A stretch of DNA of 64,000 nucleotides, taken from NCBI RefSeq assembly GCF_042680605.1, contig NZ_JBHUEE010000001.1:372001-436000 (forward strand), given 5' to 3'. Each line of letters starts with the position of its first letter. Position 1 is the stretch's first letter. The DNA comes from Allobogoriella deserti. Its GTDB lineage: Bacteria; Actinomycetota; Actinomycetes; Actinomycetales; Actinomycetaceae. The notes under the pieces are model-generated. The model was given only the letters and a program-made list of their open reading frames with translations, did not search any database and had not been told where the DNA came from. Below are positions 50,254 through 59,025 of the stretch, one piece after another. Made by a program: the position numbers and the translations under genes.

Positions 50254-52287
50254 ATGACCACCACTGAGACGCCGAAGACGCAGCCGGCCGAGAGCGACGA
50301 CCTCGTCGCGGGCCTGTACCGCGAGGGCGAGCCGATCGCCGACACCAAGGCACCGGGTGGGCCGCTGTCCGGCCGGTGGGCCGAGCGCCAGTTCTCCGCC
50401 CGGCTGGTCAACCCGGCCAACCGGCGCAAGATGCGCATCATCATCGTCGGGACCGGCCTGGCGGGCTCGTCCGCCGCCGCCACGCTCGGCGAGGCCGGCT
50501 ACAACGTGGACGTGTTCTTCTATCAGGACAGCGCGCGCCGGGCGCACTCCATCGCGGCCCAGGGCGGTATCAACGCGGCGAAGAACTACAAGAACGACAA
50601 CGACTCCGTCTACCGGCTGTTCTACGACACCGTGAAGGGTGGCGACTTCCGCTCGCGCGAGTCGAACGTCTATCGGCTCGCCGAGGTGTCCTCGAACATC
50701 ATCGATCAGGCCGTGGCCCAGGGCGTGCCGTTCGCCCGCGAGTACGGCGGCCTGCTCGACAACCGCTCCTTCGGCGGCGTTCAGGTCTCCCGCACCTTCT
50801 ACGCCCGCGGCCAGACCGGCCAGCAGCTGCTCATCGGCGCCTACCAGGCGCTGCAGCGGCAGGTGGCCGCCGGGACCGTCACCTCGCACAGCCGCCACGA
50901 GATGCTCGAGCTCATCGTGGTCGACGGACGTGCTCGGGGCATCGTCGCCCGCGACATGGTCACCGGTGAGATCGAGACGCACCTGGCCGACGTCGTCGTG
51001 CTGGCGACCGGTGGTTACGGCAACGTCTTCTTCCTCTCCACCAACGCCATGGGCTCGAACGTCACGGCCTCCTGGCGCGCGCACCGCAAGGGCGCCTACT
51101 TCGGTAACCCCTGTTACACCCAGATCCACCCCACCTGCATCCCCGTCTCCGGCTCGCATCAGTCCAAGCTGACCCTGATGTCGGAGTCGCTGCGCAACGA
51201 CGGGCGCATCTGGGTCCCGAAGGACCCGGCCGACGCGGACAAGGACCCCCGGGACATCCCGGAGGAGGCCCGCGACTACTACCTGGAGCGGATCTACCCC
51301 GCGTTCGGCAACCTCGTCCCGCGCGACATCGCCTCCCGCGCGGCGAAGTACCAGTGCGACGACGGCAAGGGCGTCGGACCGGCCGTGGACGAGGTCCAGC
51401 CCGACGGGTCGACACGCAAGGTCCGGCGCGGGGTGTATCTCGACTTCGCCGACGCCATCAAGCGGATGGGGCGCCCGGCGGTCGAGGCCAAGTACGGCAA
51501 TCTCTTCGACATGTACCAGCGCATCACCGGTGAGGACCCGTACCAGGTCCCGATGCGGATCTACCCGGCGGTGCACTACACGATGGGCGGGCTCTGGGTC
51601 GACTACGACCTGCAGTCCTCGATCCCCGGCCTGTTCGTCACCGGCGAGGCCAACTTCTCCGACCACGGCGCGAACCGCCTCGGTGCGTCGGCCCTCATGC
51701 AAGGGCTGTCGGACGGCTACTTCGTGCTGCCGAACACCATCAACGACTACCTGGCCGACGCGCCCTTCGAGAAGGTGCCGCAGGACCACCCGGCCGTCGT
51801 CGAGGCGCAGCAGTCGGTGAACTCGCGCGTGCAGAAGCTGCTCTCGGTGAACGGCTCCCGCTCGGTCGACTCCTTCCACCGCGAGCTCGGTCAGATCATG
51901 TGGGAGTACTGCGGCATGGAACGCACCGAGGAGGGGCTGCAGTACGCCGTCGGCCGCATCCGGGAGCTGCGGGAGCAGTTCTGGTCCGACGTGCGCGTGC
52001 TGGGCAGGAACGAGGAGTTCAACCAGGCCCTGGAACGGGCCGGCCGCGTCGCGGACTTCCTGGAGCTCGGTGAGCTCATGTGCATCGACGCGCTGCACCG
52101 TCGTGAGTCCTGCGGCGGCCACTTCCGTGCCGAGTCGCAGACCGAGGACGGCGAGGCCGTTCGGCACGACGACGAGTTCGCCTACGTCGCCGCGTGGGAG
52201 TGGGGCGGCGAGAACGGCGAGCCAGTCCTACACAAAGAGGACCTGAACTACGAGTACGTCGAGATGAAGCAGCGGAGCTACAAGTGA
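50254..52287 (+). CDS. sdhA: Succinate dehydrogenase / fumarate reductase flavoprotein subunit
   Basis: A 677-residue flavoprotein. The dinucleotide-binding site is IIVGTGLAGSSAAATLGEAG near residue 65, and the FAD-linking histidine lies in HSIAAQGGINAAKNY. Substrate-site regions include MGSNVTASWRAHRKGA and YPAVHYTMGGLWVDYDLQ. The 60-residue N-terminal extension before the FAD domain is longer than in E. coli and fits the Bacillus-type enzyme. Its stop overlaps the sdhB start (GTGA). Confidence 0.96.
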   Translation: MTTTETPKTQPAESDDLVAGLYREGEPIADTKAPGGPLSGRWAERQFSARLVNPANRRKMRIIIVGTGLAGSSAAATLGEAGYNVDVFFYQDSARRAHSIAAQGGINAAKNYKNDNDSVYRLFYDTVKGGDFRSRESNVYRLAEVSSNIIDQAVAQGVPFAREYGGLLDNRSFGGVQVSRTFYARGQTGQQLLIGAYQALQRQVAAGTVTSHSRHEMLELIVVDGRARGIVARDMVTGEIETHLADVVVLATGGYGNVFFLSTNAMGSNVTASWRAHRKGAYFGNPCYTQIHPTCIPVSGSHQSKLTLMSESLRNDGRIWVPKDPADADKDPRDIPEEARDYYLERIYPAFGNLVPRDIASRAAKYQCDDGKGVGPAVDEVQPDGSTRKVRRGVYLDFADAIKRMGRPAVEAKYGNLFDMYQRITGEDPYQVPMRIYPAVHYTMGGLWVDYDLQSSIPGLFVTGEANFSDHGANRLGASALMQGLSDGYFVLPNTINDYLADAPFEKVPQDHPAVVEAQQSVNSRVQKLLSVNGSRSVDSFHRELGQIMWEYCGMERTEEGLQYAVGRIRELREQFWSDVRVLGRNEEFNQALERAGRVADFLELGELMCIDALHRRESCGGHFRAESQTEDGEAVRHDDEFAYVAAWEWGGENGEPVLHKEDLNYEYVEMKQRSYK

Positions 52288-53027
52288 AGATCACCCTCAG
52301 GGTCATGCGTCAGGCGGGCCCGGACGCGGAGCCGCGGCTCGTCGACTACGAGCTCGTGGGCATCAGCGAGGACATGTCGTTCCTGGAGATGCTCGACGTC
52401 CTCAACGAGCAGCTCACCGAGCGCGGCGAGGACCCGGTCGCGTTCGACTCGGACTGTCGCGAGGGCATCTGCGGCATGTGCGGGATCATGATCAACGGCC
52501 AGGCCCACGGCCCGGAGCGCACGACCACGTGCCAGCTGCACATGCGCTCGTTCTCCGACGGCGACGTCATCACCCTCGAGCCGTGGCGCGCCGGTGCCTT
52601 CCCCGTCATCAAGGACCTCGTGGTCGACCGGTCCGCCTTCGACCGCATCATCCAGGCCGGCGGTTACATCTCGGTCAACACCGGAGCCGCCCCGGACGCG
52701 CACGCCACGCCGGTGCCCAAGGCGGACGCCGACCGGGCCTTCGAGGCCGCGGCCTGCATCGGGTGCGGTGCGTGCGTGGCGGCCTGCCCGAACGCCTCCT
52801 CGATGCTGTTCACCGCGGCCAAGGTCACCCACCTCGGCCTCCTGCCGCAAGGGCAGCCGGAGCGCGAGGCCCGCGTGGTGAGCATGCTGCAGCAGCAGGA
52901 CGCCGAGGGCTTCGGCGGCTGCACCAACATCGGCGAGTGCGCCGCTGTCTGCCCCAAGGAGATCCCGCTGGACGTCATCTCCACGCTCAACGCCGACCTC
53001 GGCAAGTCCCTCGTCCGCAACAAGTAG
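52284..53027 (+). CDS. sdhB: Succinate dehydrogenase / fumarate reductase iron-sulfur subunit
   Basis: A 247-residue subunit. The [2Fe-2S] ligands are Cys58, Cys63, Cys66 and Cys83 (CREGICGMCG). The two C-terminal clusters use CIGCGACVAACPN and CTNIGECAAVCPKE. It links the flavin to the quinone site in SdhC. GTG 52284 overlaps sdhA. The three-gene operon sdhCAB lies where tsaD would normally follow rimI. Confidence 0.95.
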   Translation: MKITLRVMRQAGPDAEPRLVDYELVGISEDMSFLEMLDVLNEQLTERGEDPVAFDSDCREGICGMCGIMINGQAHGPERTTTCQLHMRSFSDGDVITLEPWRAGAFPVIKDLVVDRSAFDRIIQAGGYISVNTGAAPDAHATPVPKADADRAFEAAACIGCGACVAACPNASSMLFTAAKVTHLGLLPQGQPEREARVVSMLQQQDAEGFGGCTNIGECAAVCPKEIPLDVISTLNADLGKSLVRNK

Positions 53028-53029
53028 CC

Positions 53030-53105
53030 CCGCCACGGCGACTCGTCGATCATGTGCCGACTCGTCAACAAGGTCCCGAGTCGTCAGCCGTGTGACGACT
53101 GGTCA
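53030..53105 (-). repeat. Array of four 19-nt units (TGAC-A-TCGGC type)
   Basis: On the minus strand: TGACCAGTCGTCACACGGC (53105-53087), TGACGACTCGGGACCTTGT (53086-53068), TGACGAGTCGGCACATGAT (53067-53049) and a degenerate unit starting CGACGAGTCGCC (53048-53030), with no bases between units. It starts 3 nt after the sdhB stop and ends 51 nt before the tsaD -10 box. A related three-unit array lies at 42384-42440. Confidence 0.85.
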
Positions 53106-53155
53106 GTCGTGTCCGTGCCGGAGGCGCCGAGTCCCCACCCGAACCGGCCGATGGC

Positions 53156-53161
53156 TAACCT
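53156..53161 (+). promoter_or_regulatory. -10 box for leaderless tsaD transcript
   Basis: TAACCT ends 6 nt before GTG 53168, with no ribosome binding site. Confidence 0.5.
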
Positions 53162-53167
53162 GAATCC

Positions 53168-54220
53168 GTGAGTGAACCCCTCGTCCTCGGCATCGAGACC
53201 TCCTGCGACGAGACCGGCGTGGCCCTGGTCCGTGGGCGGGAGTTGCTGACCGATGTGACCGCCTCGTCCATGGACGAGCACGCCCGCTACGGCGGGATCG
53301 TGCCGGAGGTCGCCTCCCGTGCGCACCTCGAGGCCTTTCTGCCTACCTTGGACACCGCCCTCGAACGGGCCGACGTCGACCTGGCCGAGGTCGACGCGGT
53401 CGCCGTGACGGCCGGGCCCGGACTCGTCGGCTCCCTGACCGTGGGGGTGGCGGCGGCCAAGGCCCTCGCCCTGTCCACCGGCAAACCGCTCTACGGCATC
53501 AACCACGTCGTCGGCCACGCCGCCGTCGACGAGCTCGTGCACGGGCCGTTCCCGGAGCGGTTTGTCTCGCTCGTGGTCTCCGGTGGGCACACCTCGTTGC
53601 TGCTGGTGGATGACATCGCTACCGGGGTGCGCGAACTCGGCCAGACCCTCGACGATGCCGCGGGGGAGGCGTTCGACAAGGTTGGCCGGCTGCTCGGGCT
53701 GCCCTACCCCGGCGGCCCGCACGTGGACCGTCTCGCGCAGCAGGGCGAGAAGGACGCCATCCGCTTCCCGCGCGGGCTGACGGGCGGGAAGTACGCCAAG
53801 GACGCCGCGAAGTACGCCTACGACTTCTCCTTCTCCGGCCTGAAGACCGCCGTGGCCCGGTACCTCGAGGGCTACGAGGACCGAGGCGAGGAGGTCCCCG
53901 CCGCCGACGTCGCCGCCGGATTCTCCGAGTCGGTGGCGGACGTGCTGGTCACCAAGTCCCTCGACGCCTGCGCGCGCAACGACTGTGACACGCTCGTCGT
54001 CGGTGGGGGGTTCTCGGCGAACTCGCGGTTGCGCGAGCTCGCGGCGGAACGCGCGGCCGAGCGCGGCATCACGGTACGGATCCCCCCGATCCGCTACTGC
54101 ACCGACAACGGCGCGATGATCGCTGCGCTCGGGTCCGCCGTCGTCCGCTCCGGCGCGGCGCCGTCGAGCTTCGACATCCCGACCGACTCGGCCATGCCGC
54201 TGGAGACCGTCCGCGTCTGA
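53168..54220 (+). CDS. tsaD: tRNA N6-adenosine threonylcarbamoyltransferase TsaD
   Basis: A 350-residue TsaD, the catalytic subunit for t6A37. It starts LVLGIETSCDETGVALVRG, with metal ligands His113 and His117 in GINHVVGHAA, and VSGGHTSLLLVDD and SGLKTAVARYLEG. It is 6 kb from tsaB-rimI, which are usually adjacent in actinobacteria. It has its own TAACCT promoter box. Confidence 0.96.
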   Translation: MSEPLVLGIETSCDETGVALVRGRELLTDVTASSMDEHARYGGIVPEVASRAHLEAFLPTLDTALERADVDLAEVDAVAVTAGPGLVGSLTVGVAAAKALALSTGKPLYGINHVVGHAAVDELVHGPFPERFVSLVVSGGHTSLLLVDDIATGVRELGQTLDDAAGEAFDKVGRLLGLPYPGGPHVDRLAQQGEKDAIRFPRGLTGGKYAKDAAKYAYDFSFSGLKTAVARYLEGYEDRGEEVPAADVAAGFSESVADVLVTKSLDACARNDCDTLVVGGGFSANSRLRELAAERAAERGITVRIPPIRYCTDNGAMIAALGSAVVRSGAAPSSFDIPTDSAMPLETVRV

Positions 54221-54245
54221 GCCGGTGCGTGTCCTGCCGACTCAG
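54217..54245. terminator. Weak hairpin after tsaD
   Basis: CTGAGCCGG near the tsaD stop pairs with CCGACTCAG (54237-54245) through 5 and 3 bp with one mismatch. It sits between convergent genes; strength is modest. Confidence 0.35.
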
Positions 54246-54781
54246 CCGGCGGTTCCGCGACGGCGCCCGAGTCGCCAGACCCGGGCGAAGCCGAGGAAGA
54301 CCCCGACGGTGACCAGCAGCGTCCAGTGCTGGCCGTCGAGTTCCACCCACACCCGATCAGGGGTGTTCACGACCGTGAACTCCGACCAGAGCAGGTGCGC
54401 GCGCACACCGTCCTCGCCGGCGAGGGGCGCGGCCTGCACGAGCGCGATGACGAACACGACCGCGGCGAGCAGGCACACGGTCAGCCAGACGCACGCGGCG
54501 GCCCCACCGGTCGCCCACAGCGGGCGGTTCGGGCCAGGCCGCAGGCTGTCGCTGTAAGCGGCCGCGAGATGGCGGGCCTTGCCGACTTCGCCGATGGCGG
54601 CGCGCATCGAACGGCCCTCCGCGGCCGCATCGAGGTCACCGCGGAGCTGGGTGAGGACCGCTGTGCGATCCGTCGACGGTGCGTCGTCCTCGAGCCAGAG
54701 CGAGACGTGGGCCAGGTACAGCTCGCGCCGGATCCGCTCATGCCAGGAGCGGCGGCGCGTCGCGGGAGGTGTGATGGTCAC
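54242..54781 (-). CDS. Two-helix membrane protein with N-terminal HAAS-like domain
   Basis: A 179-residue protein. The N-terminal 70 residues (RRSWHERIRRELYLAHVSLW and so on) form a helical region like the HAAS/DUF1700 module found beside PadR regulators. Two membrane segments follow (AAACVWLTVCLLAAVVFVIA and LLVTVGVFLGFARVWRL) with an extracellular loop between. Its start overlaps the PadR stop by ATGA. HAAS proteins with PadR partners are thought to act in signalling or membrane stress; the exact role here is unknown. Confidence 0.75.
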   Translation of the reverse strand: MTITPPATRRRSWHERIRRELYLAHVSLWLEDDAPSTDRTAVLTQLRGDLDAAAEGRSMRAAIGEVGKARHLAAAYSDSLRPGPNRPLWATGGAAACVWLTVCLLAAVVFVIALVQAAPLAGEDGVRAHLLWSEFTVVNTPDRVWVELDGQHWTLLVTVGVFLGFARVWRLGRRRGTAG

Positions 54782-55155
54782 GGGGCAACCTCCGGAACGG
54801 TGCGGGCGCGGTGCGGGCCCGAGGTGAGGACGACGGCGACGACGTCACCGAGCTGGTGCCAGCCTCGCCGCTGCCGGGTCAGCAGCTCGAGGCCGGACTC
54901 GGTGGGGGTGTAGTACTTGCGGGCCGGCCCTGAGCTGGACCGGACGAGGTAGGCGGTGAGGTGGCCGTCGCGTTCCAGCCGGGTCAGCACGGGGTAGACC
55001 GAGCCGGCGGCGACGTCGACCAGGCCCGCGTCCTGCAGGCGGGTGACGAGTTCGTAGCCGTAGGAGTCTCGTTCGCGCAGCAACGCCAGGACGAGCATGG
55101 GGAGCACACCCTTGAGGAGCTGCGGGTCCCGCGCCGGGGACGCTGGTGTGGCCAC
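54778..55155 (-). CDS. PadR family transcriptional regulator
   Basis: A 125-residue PadR winged-helix repressor: LPMLVLALLRERDSYGYELV, then GSVYPVLTRLERDGHLTAYL and GPARKYYTPTESGLELL. GTG 55155 is the start. It is coupled to the downstream membrane protein and has an inverted-repeat operator over its own -10 box, so it is probably autoregulated. Confidence 0.92.
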   Translation of the reverse strand: MATPASPARDPQLLKGVLPMLVLALLRERDSYGYELVTRLQDAGLVDVAAGSVYPVLTRLERDGHLTAYLVRSSSGPARKYYTPTESGLELLTRQRRGWHQLGDVVAVVLTSGPHRARTVPEVAP

Positions 55156-55165
55156 GGCGAGAGGT

Positions 55166-55185
55166 TATACCCGCTAATAGGTATA
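55166..55185 (-). promoter_or_regulatory. PadR promoter and operator
   Basis: TATACC (55166-55171) and GGTATA (55180-55185) form a perfect inverted repeat with an 8-nt spacer. On the minus strand TATAAC is a good -10 box within it, with TTGTCT about 15 nt upstream as a -35. Repressor binding would block transcription. Confidence 0.65.
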
Positions 55186-55269
55186 GACAAGTAGCGGGTG
55201 ACGGGACCAAGCTGGCCGCCACGAGTACCCGGGCGGTCGGACTTCGACGAGCGGTTACGGACGCTCGGC

Positions 55270-56400
55270 TCACAGCGGTGTGCCGGCGCGCATCTCGGCC
55301 ACCAGGGAATCGGTCACCGCGTCGAGCCCGTGCCCGGCTGCCACCCGCAGTTGGCGCTGGTAGGACGCGCCCTCGTCGAGGATCTGCCGGACAGCCGCCA
55401 GGTCCTCCAGACAGCCGAGGCGGTGCGCTACCGGCTCGAGCTCGACGAGCATGCCGGCGACCGTGTCGGAGACCGGTTCCTCCTCGCCCTCGCCGTCGCG
55501 GATGAGGATCGCGTCCATGCCGTACCGCGCCGACCGCCACTTGTTCTCCATGACGAACCACCGCGGCGCCGTCGGCAGCTCCTGCCCGGCGTCCAACATC
55601 GCGGAGTAGTGTTCGACGAGGCAGTGCGTCAGTGCTGAGGTGGCCCGCAGCTCCTGGACGTTCGTCGCGGCGTCGCACACCCGCACCTCGATCGTGCCGA
55701 ACCGCGGCGACGGGCGGATGTCCCAACGCACCTCGGAGAAGTCCTCGATGACCCCGGTCCGGGTCATGTCCTCGACGTAACCGGCCAGCTCCGGCCAGGT
55801 GTCGAACTGGTACGGCACGCCCGCGGTGGGCAGCTGCTGGAACATCATGGCCCGGTTGCTCGCGTATCCCGTGTCCTGGCGGTCCCAGAAGGGTGAGGAC
55901 GCCGCAAGCGACTGCAGGTGCGCGAATCGGGTGAGCAGGGCTCGCATGATCGGCAGCACCTTCGATCGCTGCTCGACGCCGACGTGCACGTGAATGCCGT
56001 ACAGCAACATCTGCCGGCCCCACCATCGGGTGCGGTCGATGAGGCGCGCGTAGCGTTCGCGGTTGGTGACCTTCTGGAACGCCGGCCGGGCGAACGGGTG
56101 GGAACCGGCGCCGGCGAGTTCGATGCGCAGCGGTTCGGTGACGGCGCGCAGGTCGGTGATGGCGCGCTCGAGGTCGTCGGTGGCCTCCCGGACGGTCCCG
56201 CGGACGCCGGAGACCACCTCGACCGTGTTGACCAGGAGCTCGGGGTGAACGTGGGGGTGGGCGGTGCCGTCCGAGCCGCGCAACCGGTCCAGCACGGTCT
56301 CCGCGTTCTGGCGCAGGTCGCCGCTGTCCGCATCGAGGAGTTGCAGCTCCCATTCGATGCCGACCGACGAGCGCTCCGACCGTGCGAAGTCCAGGCCCAC
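55270..56400 (-). CDS. Glutamate--cysteine ligase, GCS2/YbdK type
   Basis: A 376-residue carboxylate-amine ligase of the GCS2 family. It starts SVGIEWELQLLDADSGDLR, the substrate/metal motif of YbdK-like enzymes, and has HPHVHPELLVNTVEVV, YGIHVHVGVEQR and GTIEVRVCDAATNVQELRA. Actinobacterial relatives are annotated as glutamate-cysteine ligases, but activity varies and ergothioneine-type roles are possible; mycothiol rather than glutathione is the usual thiol in this phylum. GTG 56400 is the start. Confidence 0.88.
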   Translation of the reverse strand: MGLDFARSERSSVGIEWELQLLDADSGDLRQNAETVLDRLRGSDGTAHPHVHPELLVNTVEVVSGVRGTVREATDDLERAITDLRAVTEPLRIELAGAGSHPFARPAFQKVTNRERYARLIDRTRWWGRQMLLYGIHVHVGVEQRSKVLPIMRALLTRFAHLQSLAASSPFWDRQDTGYASNRAMMFQQLPTAGVPYQFDTWPELAGYVEDMTRTGVIEDFSEVRWDIRPSPRFGTIEVRVCDAATNVQELRATSALTHCLVEHYSAMLDAGQELPTAPRWFVMENKWRSARYGMDAILIRDGEGEEEPVSDTVAGMLVELEPVAHRLGCLEDLAAVRQILDEGASYQRQLRVAAGHGLDAVTDSLVAEMRAGTPL

Positions 56401-56482
56401 GGGTGCCAGTCTGCCCGGTCGACGCTGCCGTGCATGCCGGGTCGCGGGGCGTGGTGGGGACGTGCCGCCGTCTCGACCCCCG

Positions 56483-57703
56483 TCAGAGGGGCTCGACGAC
56501 GAGCACGCTCTGGCGTCCGCGCAACCGCGTCAGCACGATGGTGGCCTCGCCCTCGCCCGCCAGACTCAGCTGACGGCGGAGCTTCTCCGGCTCGACGGCG
56601 GTGCCCCGCTTCTTGATCGTCAACCGCCCGACGCCGCGCTCGCGTAGGTAGCCGCGAAGGCGCTTGAGGCTGAACACGAAATGGTCGAGCACGCGGTACC
56701 CGGTCGCGAACGGGGTCCGGGCCGGCGTGTCGGTGGTGAGGTAGGCGATGTCCTCGCTGAGGAGGCCGGCGTCGAGGTCCTCGGCGCACCGGGCCACCAG
56801 GCCGGCCCGGATGACGGCGCCGTCGGGTTCGTAGAGGTAGTCGCCGACGTCGCGGACCGCGGCCGCCCGGGGCGGAGCGTGGGGGGCGGCCGCGTCCGTG
56901 CCGCGCACGGCGTCGGACTCGGTGAGGGTGTGCGCATCCTCGCCGGCGAGAAGCAGTGCGGACCGGCCGGGCCCCTCCGGCGCGAGTGGGCCGAACCACA
57001 GGCCGGCCTCGACGACGTCGCCGTCCACGGAGACCCACTGGGCGTGCGTGTCCGCAGGCAGCTCGGCGCGGTCGACGCCCGGTGCGATCTTCACGCCCAA
57101 GGCCGGCACCTGCTCACGCAGGGCGAGGACGTCGGCCAGCGGGGGAGCGTAGGCGGCCGGGTCGAAGACGCGACGTCCGGAGCGCGTCCGGCGTGCCGGG
57201 TCGGCGAAGACCGCGTCGACCCCCTCGGCGGCGAGGTCGAGCTCGAGGGCGTCCGCGTGCCGCACGGTCGCCGTGGGGAAGAACCGCAGGTTGACGGTCG
57301 CCAGTGCCGCCGTCGCCTCGTCCGCCTCGACGGCGAGAACCGGGATGCCGAGGGCGGACAGGGCCATCGCGTCACCGCCCAGGCCGCATCCGAGATCGGC
57401 GACCAGCTGTGAGCCGGCCGCCCGGTACCGGCGTGCGTGGTGGGCGCCGACGCCGAGCCGCGTCGCCTGCTCCAGACCGTGCTGGGTGAAGAGCATGCCG
57501 GCGGCGAAGTCGCCGAACTTGGTAGCCGCACGCGCCCGCAACCGGGACTGGGTCAGTGCCGCCGAGACCAGATCGGGGTCGACCCCGCGGGCGCGCAGGC
57601 CGTCGGAGAGCCGCAGCGCCGCCTCCTCGGAGTAGGGCGGGAGCTTCTCCAGCAGGGCCCATCCGTCCGGTTGCAGGAGCCTGGTCAGGGCGGCGGAATC
57701 CAC
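56483..57703 (-). CDS. Class I SAM-dependent methyltransferase with THUMP-like C-terminal region
   Basis: A 406-residue methyltransferase. The SAM-binding motif is VADLGCGLGGDAMALSAL (about 101-118), followed by VEADEATAALA and FADPARRTRSGRRVFDP, the acidic and catalytic motifs. The C-terminal 130 residues (LYEPDGAVIRAGL to TIKKRGTAVEPEKLRRQL) match the THUMP-like domain seen in these actinobacterial proteins, suggesting an RNA substrate. A TAGGAT box lies 6 nt before GTG 57703. Confidence 0.85.
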   Translation of the reverse strand: MDSAALTRLLQPDGWALLEKLPPYSEEAALRLSDGLRARGVDPDLVSAALTQSRLRARAATKFGDFAAGMLFTQHGLEQATRLGVGAHHARRYRAAGSQLVADLGCGLGGDAMALSALGIPVLAVEADEATAALATVNLRFFPTATVRHADALELDLAAEGVDAVFADPARRTRSGRRVFDPAAYAPPLADVLALREQVPALGVKIAPGVDRAELPADTHAQWVSVDGDVVEAGLWFGPLAPEGPGRSALLLAGEDAHTLTESDAVRGTDAAAPHAPPRAAAVRDVGDYLYEPDGAVIRAGLVARCAEDLDAGLLSEDIAYLTTDTPARTPFATGYRVLDHFVFSLKRLRGYLRERGVGRLTIKKRGTAVEPEKLRRQLSLAGEGEATIVLTRLRGRQSVLVVEPL

Positions 57704-57709
57704 CCGGCG

Positions 57710-57715
57710 ATCCTA
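57710..57715 (-). promoter_or_regulatory. -10 box for leaderless methyltransferase transcript
   Basis: On the minus strand TAGGAT ends 6 nt before GTG 57703, the same arrangement as guaB. Confidence 0.5.
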
Positions 57716-57800
57716 GATGGCCTCCATCGTTCGACGGATCCGCGCTGGTCACGGCCCCGCTAGTGTCCTGGTCGAGAATGCGTCGTGGACAGGGGGAGCA

Positions 57801-58439
57801 GTGGCCGGGAGCTGGCGACGACGGCGGCGGCTGAAGAAGGTCAAGCCCGGCGACGGCCGGCCGTTGCGTCCCTACCGGCGCAGGCACGGGCTGTGGCGCT
57901 CGGTGTTCGAGGTCGACCTCGAAGGGCATCGGTACGCGCTCGACGTCGACCATTTCGACCTCGACGGCCGGGCACGCCTGTACCTCGACGGCCGTCGGCA
58001 CGCCGTCGCCGAGATGCCCGCGGCCTTCCCGGTGCCCGGCGGGGTCATCGAGGCGGAGTCGTCGACCTACGGCCTCAAGCGCGCCCATCTCGTCCTCGAC
58101 GACGGCACCGAGTATCAGCTGCGTCCCGTCCCGCACAGCCCCGAGGCGTGGCGCGCCGACCTCGGCCGGCGAAGCCCGGGGGTGAGCAAGGCCATGGCAG
58201 GCGGTGCGATCACGGTTCTCGTGGTGGCCCTGGTGCTCGGCCTGCCGCAACTCGCTGAACAGATCACCGCCATCCCAGCGGTCGCCGAACGCGTGGGAAC
58301 CGTGACCGCCCCGATCACGCTGCCGGCCTGGCTGAACACCGCGCTCACCGTCGGCGGCGTCCTCGCCGGCCTGGAGCGTGCCCTGACGTTGCGATACCAC
58401 TGGCTCATCGACGGCGACACCGGCTGGTTCGGTGAGTGA
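57801..58439 (+). CDS. Hypothetical membrane protein
   Basis: A 212-residue protein of unknown function. The N-terminal 140 residues are soluble and beta-rich (SVFEVDLEGHRYALDVDHFD, ARLYLDGRRHAVAEMPAAFP). Two hydrophobic segments follow (AGGAITVLVVALVLGLPQL and ALTVGGVLAGLERALTL). GTG 57801 is chosen because GGGGGAG lies 4 nt upstream; a longer frame begins at 57717. It is divergent from the methyltransferase and ends 50 nt before CIRCE. Confidence 0.7.
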   Translation: MAGSWRRRRRLKKVKPGDGRPLRPYRRRHGLWRSVFEVDLEGHRYALDVDHFDLDGRARLYLDGRRHAVAEMPAAFPVPGGVIEAESSTYGLKRAHLVLDDGTEYQLRPVPHSPEAWRADLGRRSPGVSKAMAGGAITVLVVALVLGLPQLAEQITAIPAVAERVGTVTAPITLPAWLNTALTVGGVLAGLERALTLRYHWLIDGDTGWFGE

Positions 58440-58491
58440 GACGAGTTCCCGTGACACGTTCGGAGATCGACGACGACACGTCGTCAGGGGT

Positions 58492-58518
58492 CTAGCACTC
58501 ACCTTGACCGAGTGCTAA
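58492..58518. promoter_or_regulatory. CIRCE operator (HrcA site) of groES
   Basis: CTAGCACTC-N9-GAGTGCTAA matches the CIRCE consensus TTAGCACTC-N9-GAGTGCTAA except for the first base. HrcA repression of the heat-shock gene groES is therefore expected. The site lies 149 nt before the groES start. Confidence 0.93.
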
Positions 58519-58666
58519 CTCCCGGCCTAGATTTACTCGCGGCGCGACCCTCACGGTCGCGGCAGTCTTCACCGAAGACGGTGCGTCCGACACCCGCGAC
58601 GGCGGCCGCACGGCGACGGTGATGCACCCATTGTCCGTCCCATCTCATGCGAAGGGGAGGTCCGCA

Positions 58667-58963
58667 GTGTCGGTCTCCATCAAGCCGCTCGAGGACCGTA
58701 TCGTCGTGCAGACCCTCGAGGCCGAGCAGACCACGGCCTCTGGCCTGGTCATCCCGGACACCGCCAAGGAGAAGCCCCAGGAGGGCACCGTCCTGGCGGT
58801 GGGCCCGGGTCGTGTCGACGACAACGGCAACCGCATCACGCCCGACGTCAAGGAGGGCGACGTCGTCATCTACAGCAAGTACGGCGGCACCGAGGTCAAG
58901 TACGGCGGTGAGGAGTACCTGATCCTCTCCGCTCGCGACGTCCTCGCCGTCGTCGACAAGTGA
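58667..58963 (+). CDS. groES: Co-chaperonin GroES
   Basis: A 98-residue GroES from GTG 58667, preceded by GGGGAGG. It begins SVSIKPLEDRIVVQTLEAEQ, with the mobile loop TTASGLVIPDTAKEKPQEG and the C-terminal YLILSARDVLAVVDK. A longer frame from ATG 58619 is not supported. groEL does not follow; a terminator and whiB do. Control is through CIRCE. Confidence 0.96.
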   Translation: MSVSIKPLEDRIVVQTLEAEQTTASGLVIPDTAKEKPQEGTVLAVGPGRVDDNGNRITPDVKEGDVVIYSKYGGTEVKYGGEEYLILSARDVLAVVDK

Positions 58964-58981
58964 CGCGGTAGTCCAGCACGG

Positions 58982-59013
58982 ACGAAGCCCCGGCCGATCG
59001 GCCGGGGCTTCGT
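58982..59013. terminator. Perfect palindromic terminator after groES
   Basis: A 32-nt perfect palindrome, with arm ACGAAGCCCCGGCCGA, lies 19 nt after groES and 13 nt from the end of convergent whiB. It would terminate both transcripts and rules out read-through to a groEL. Confidence 0.85.
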
Positions 59014-59025
59014 TCTGTCTCGGCG

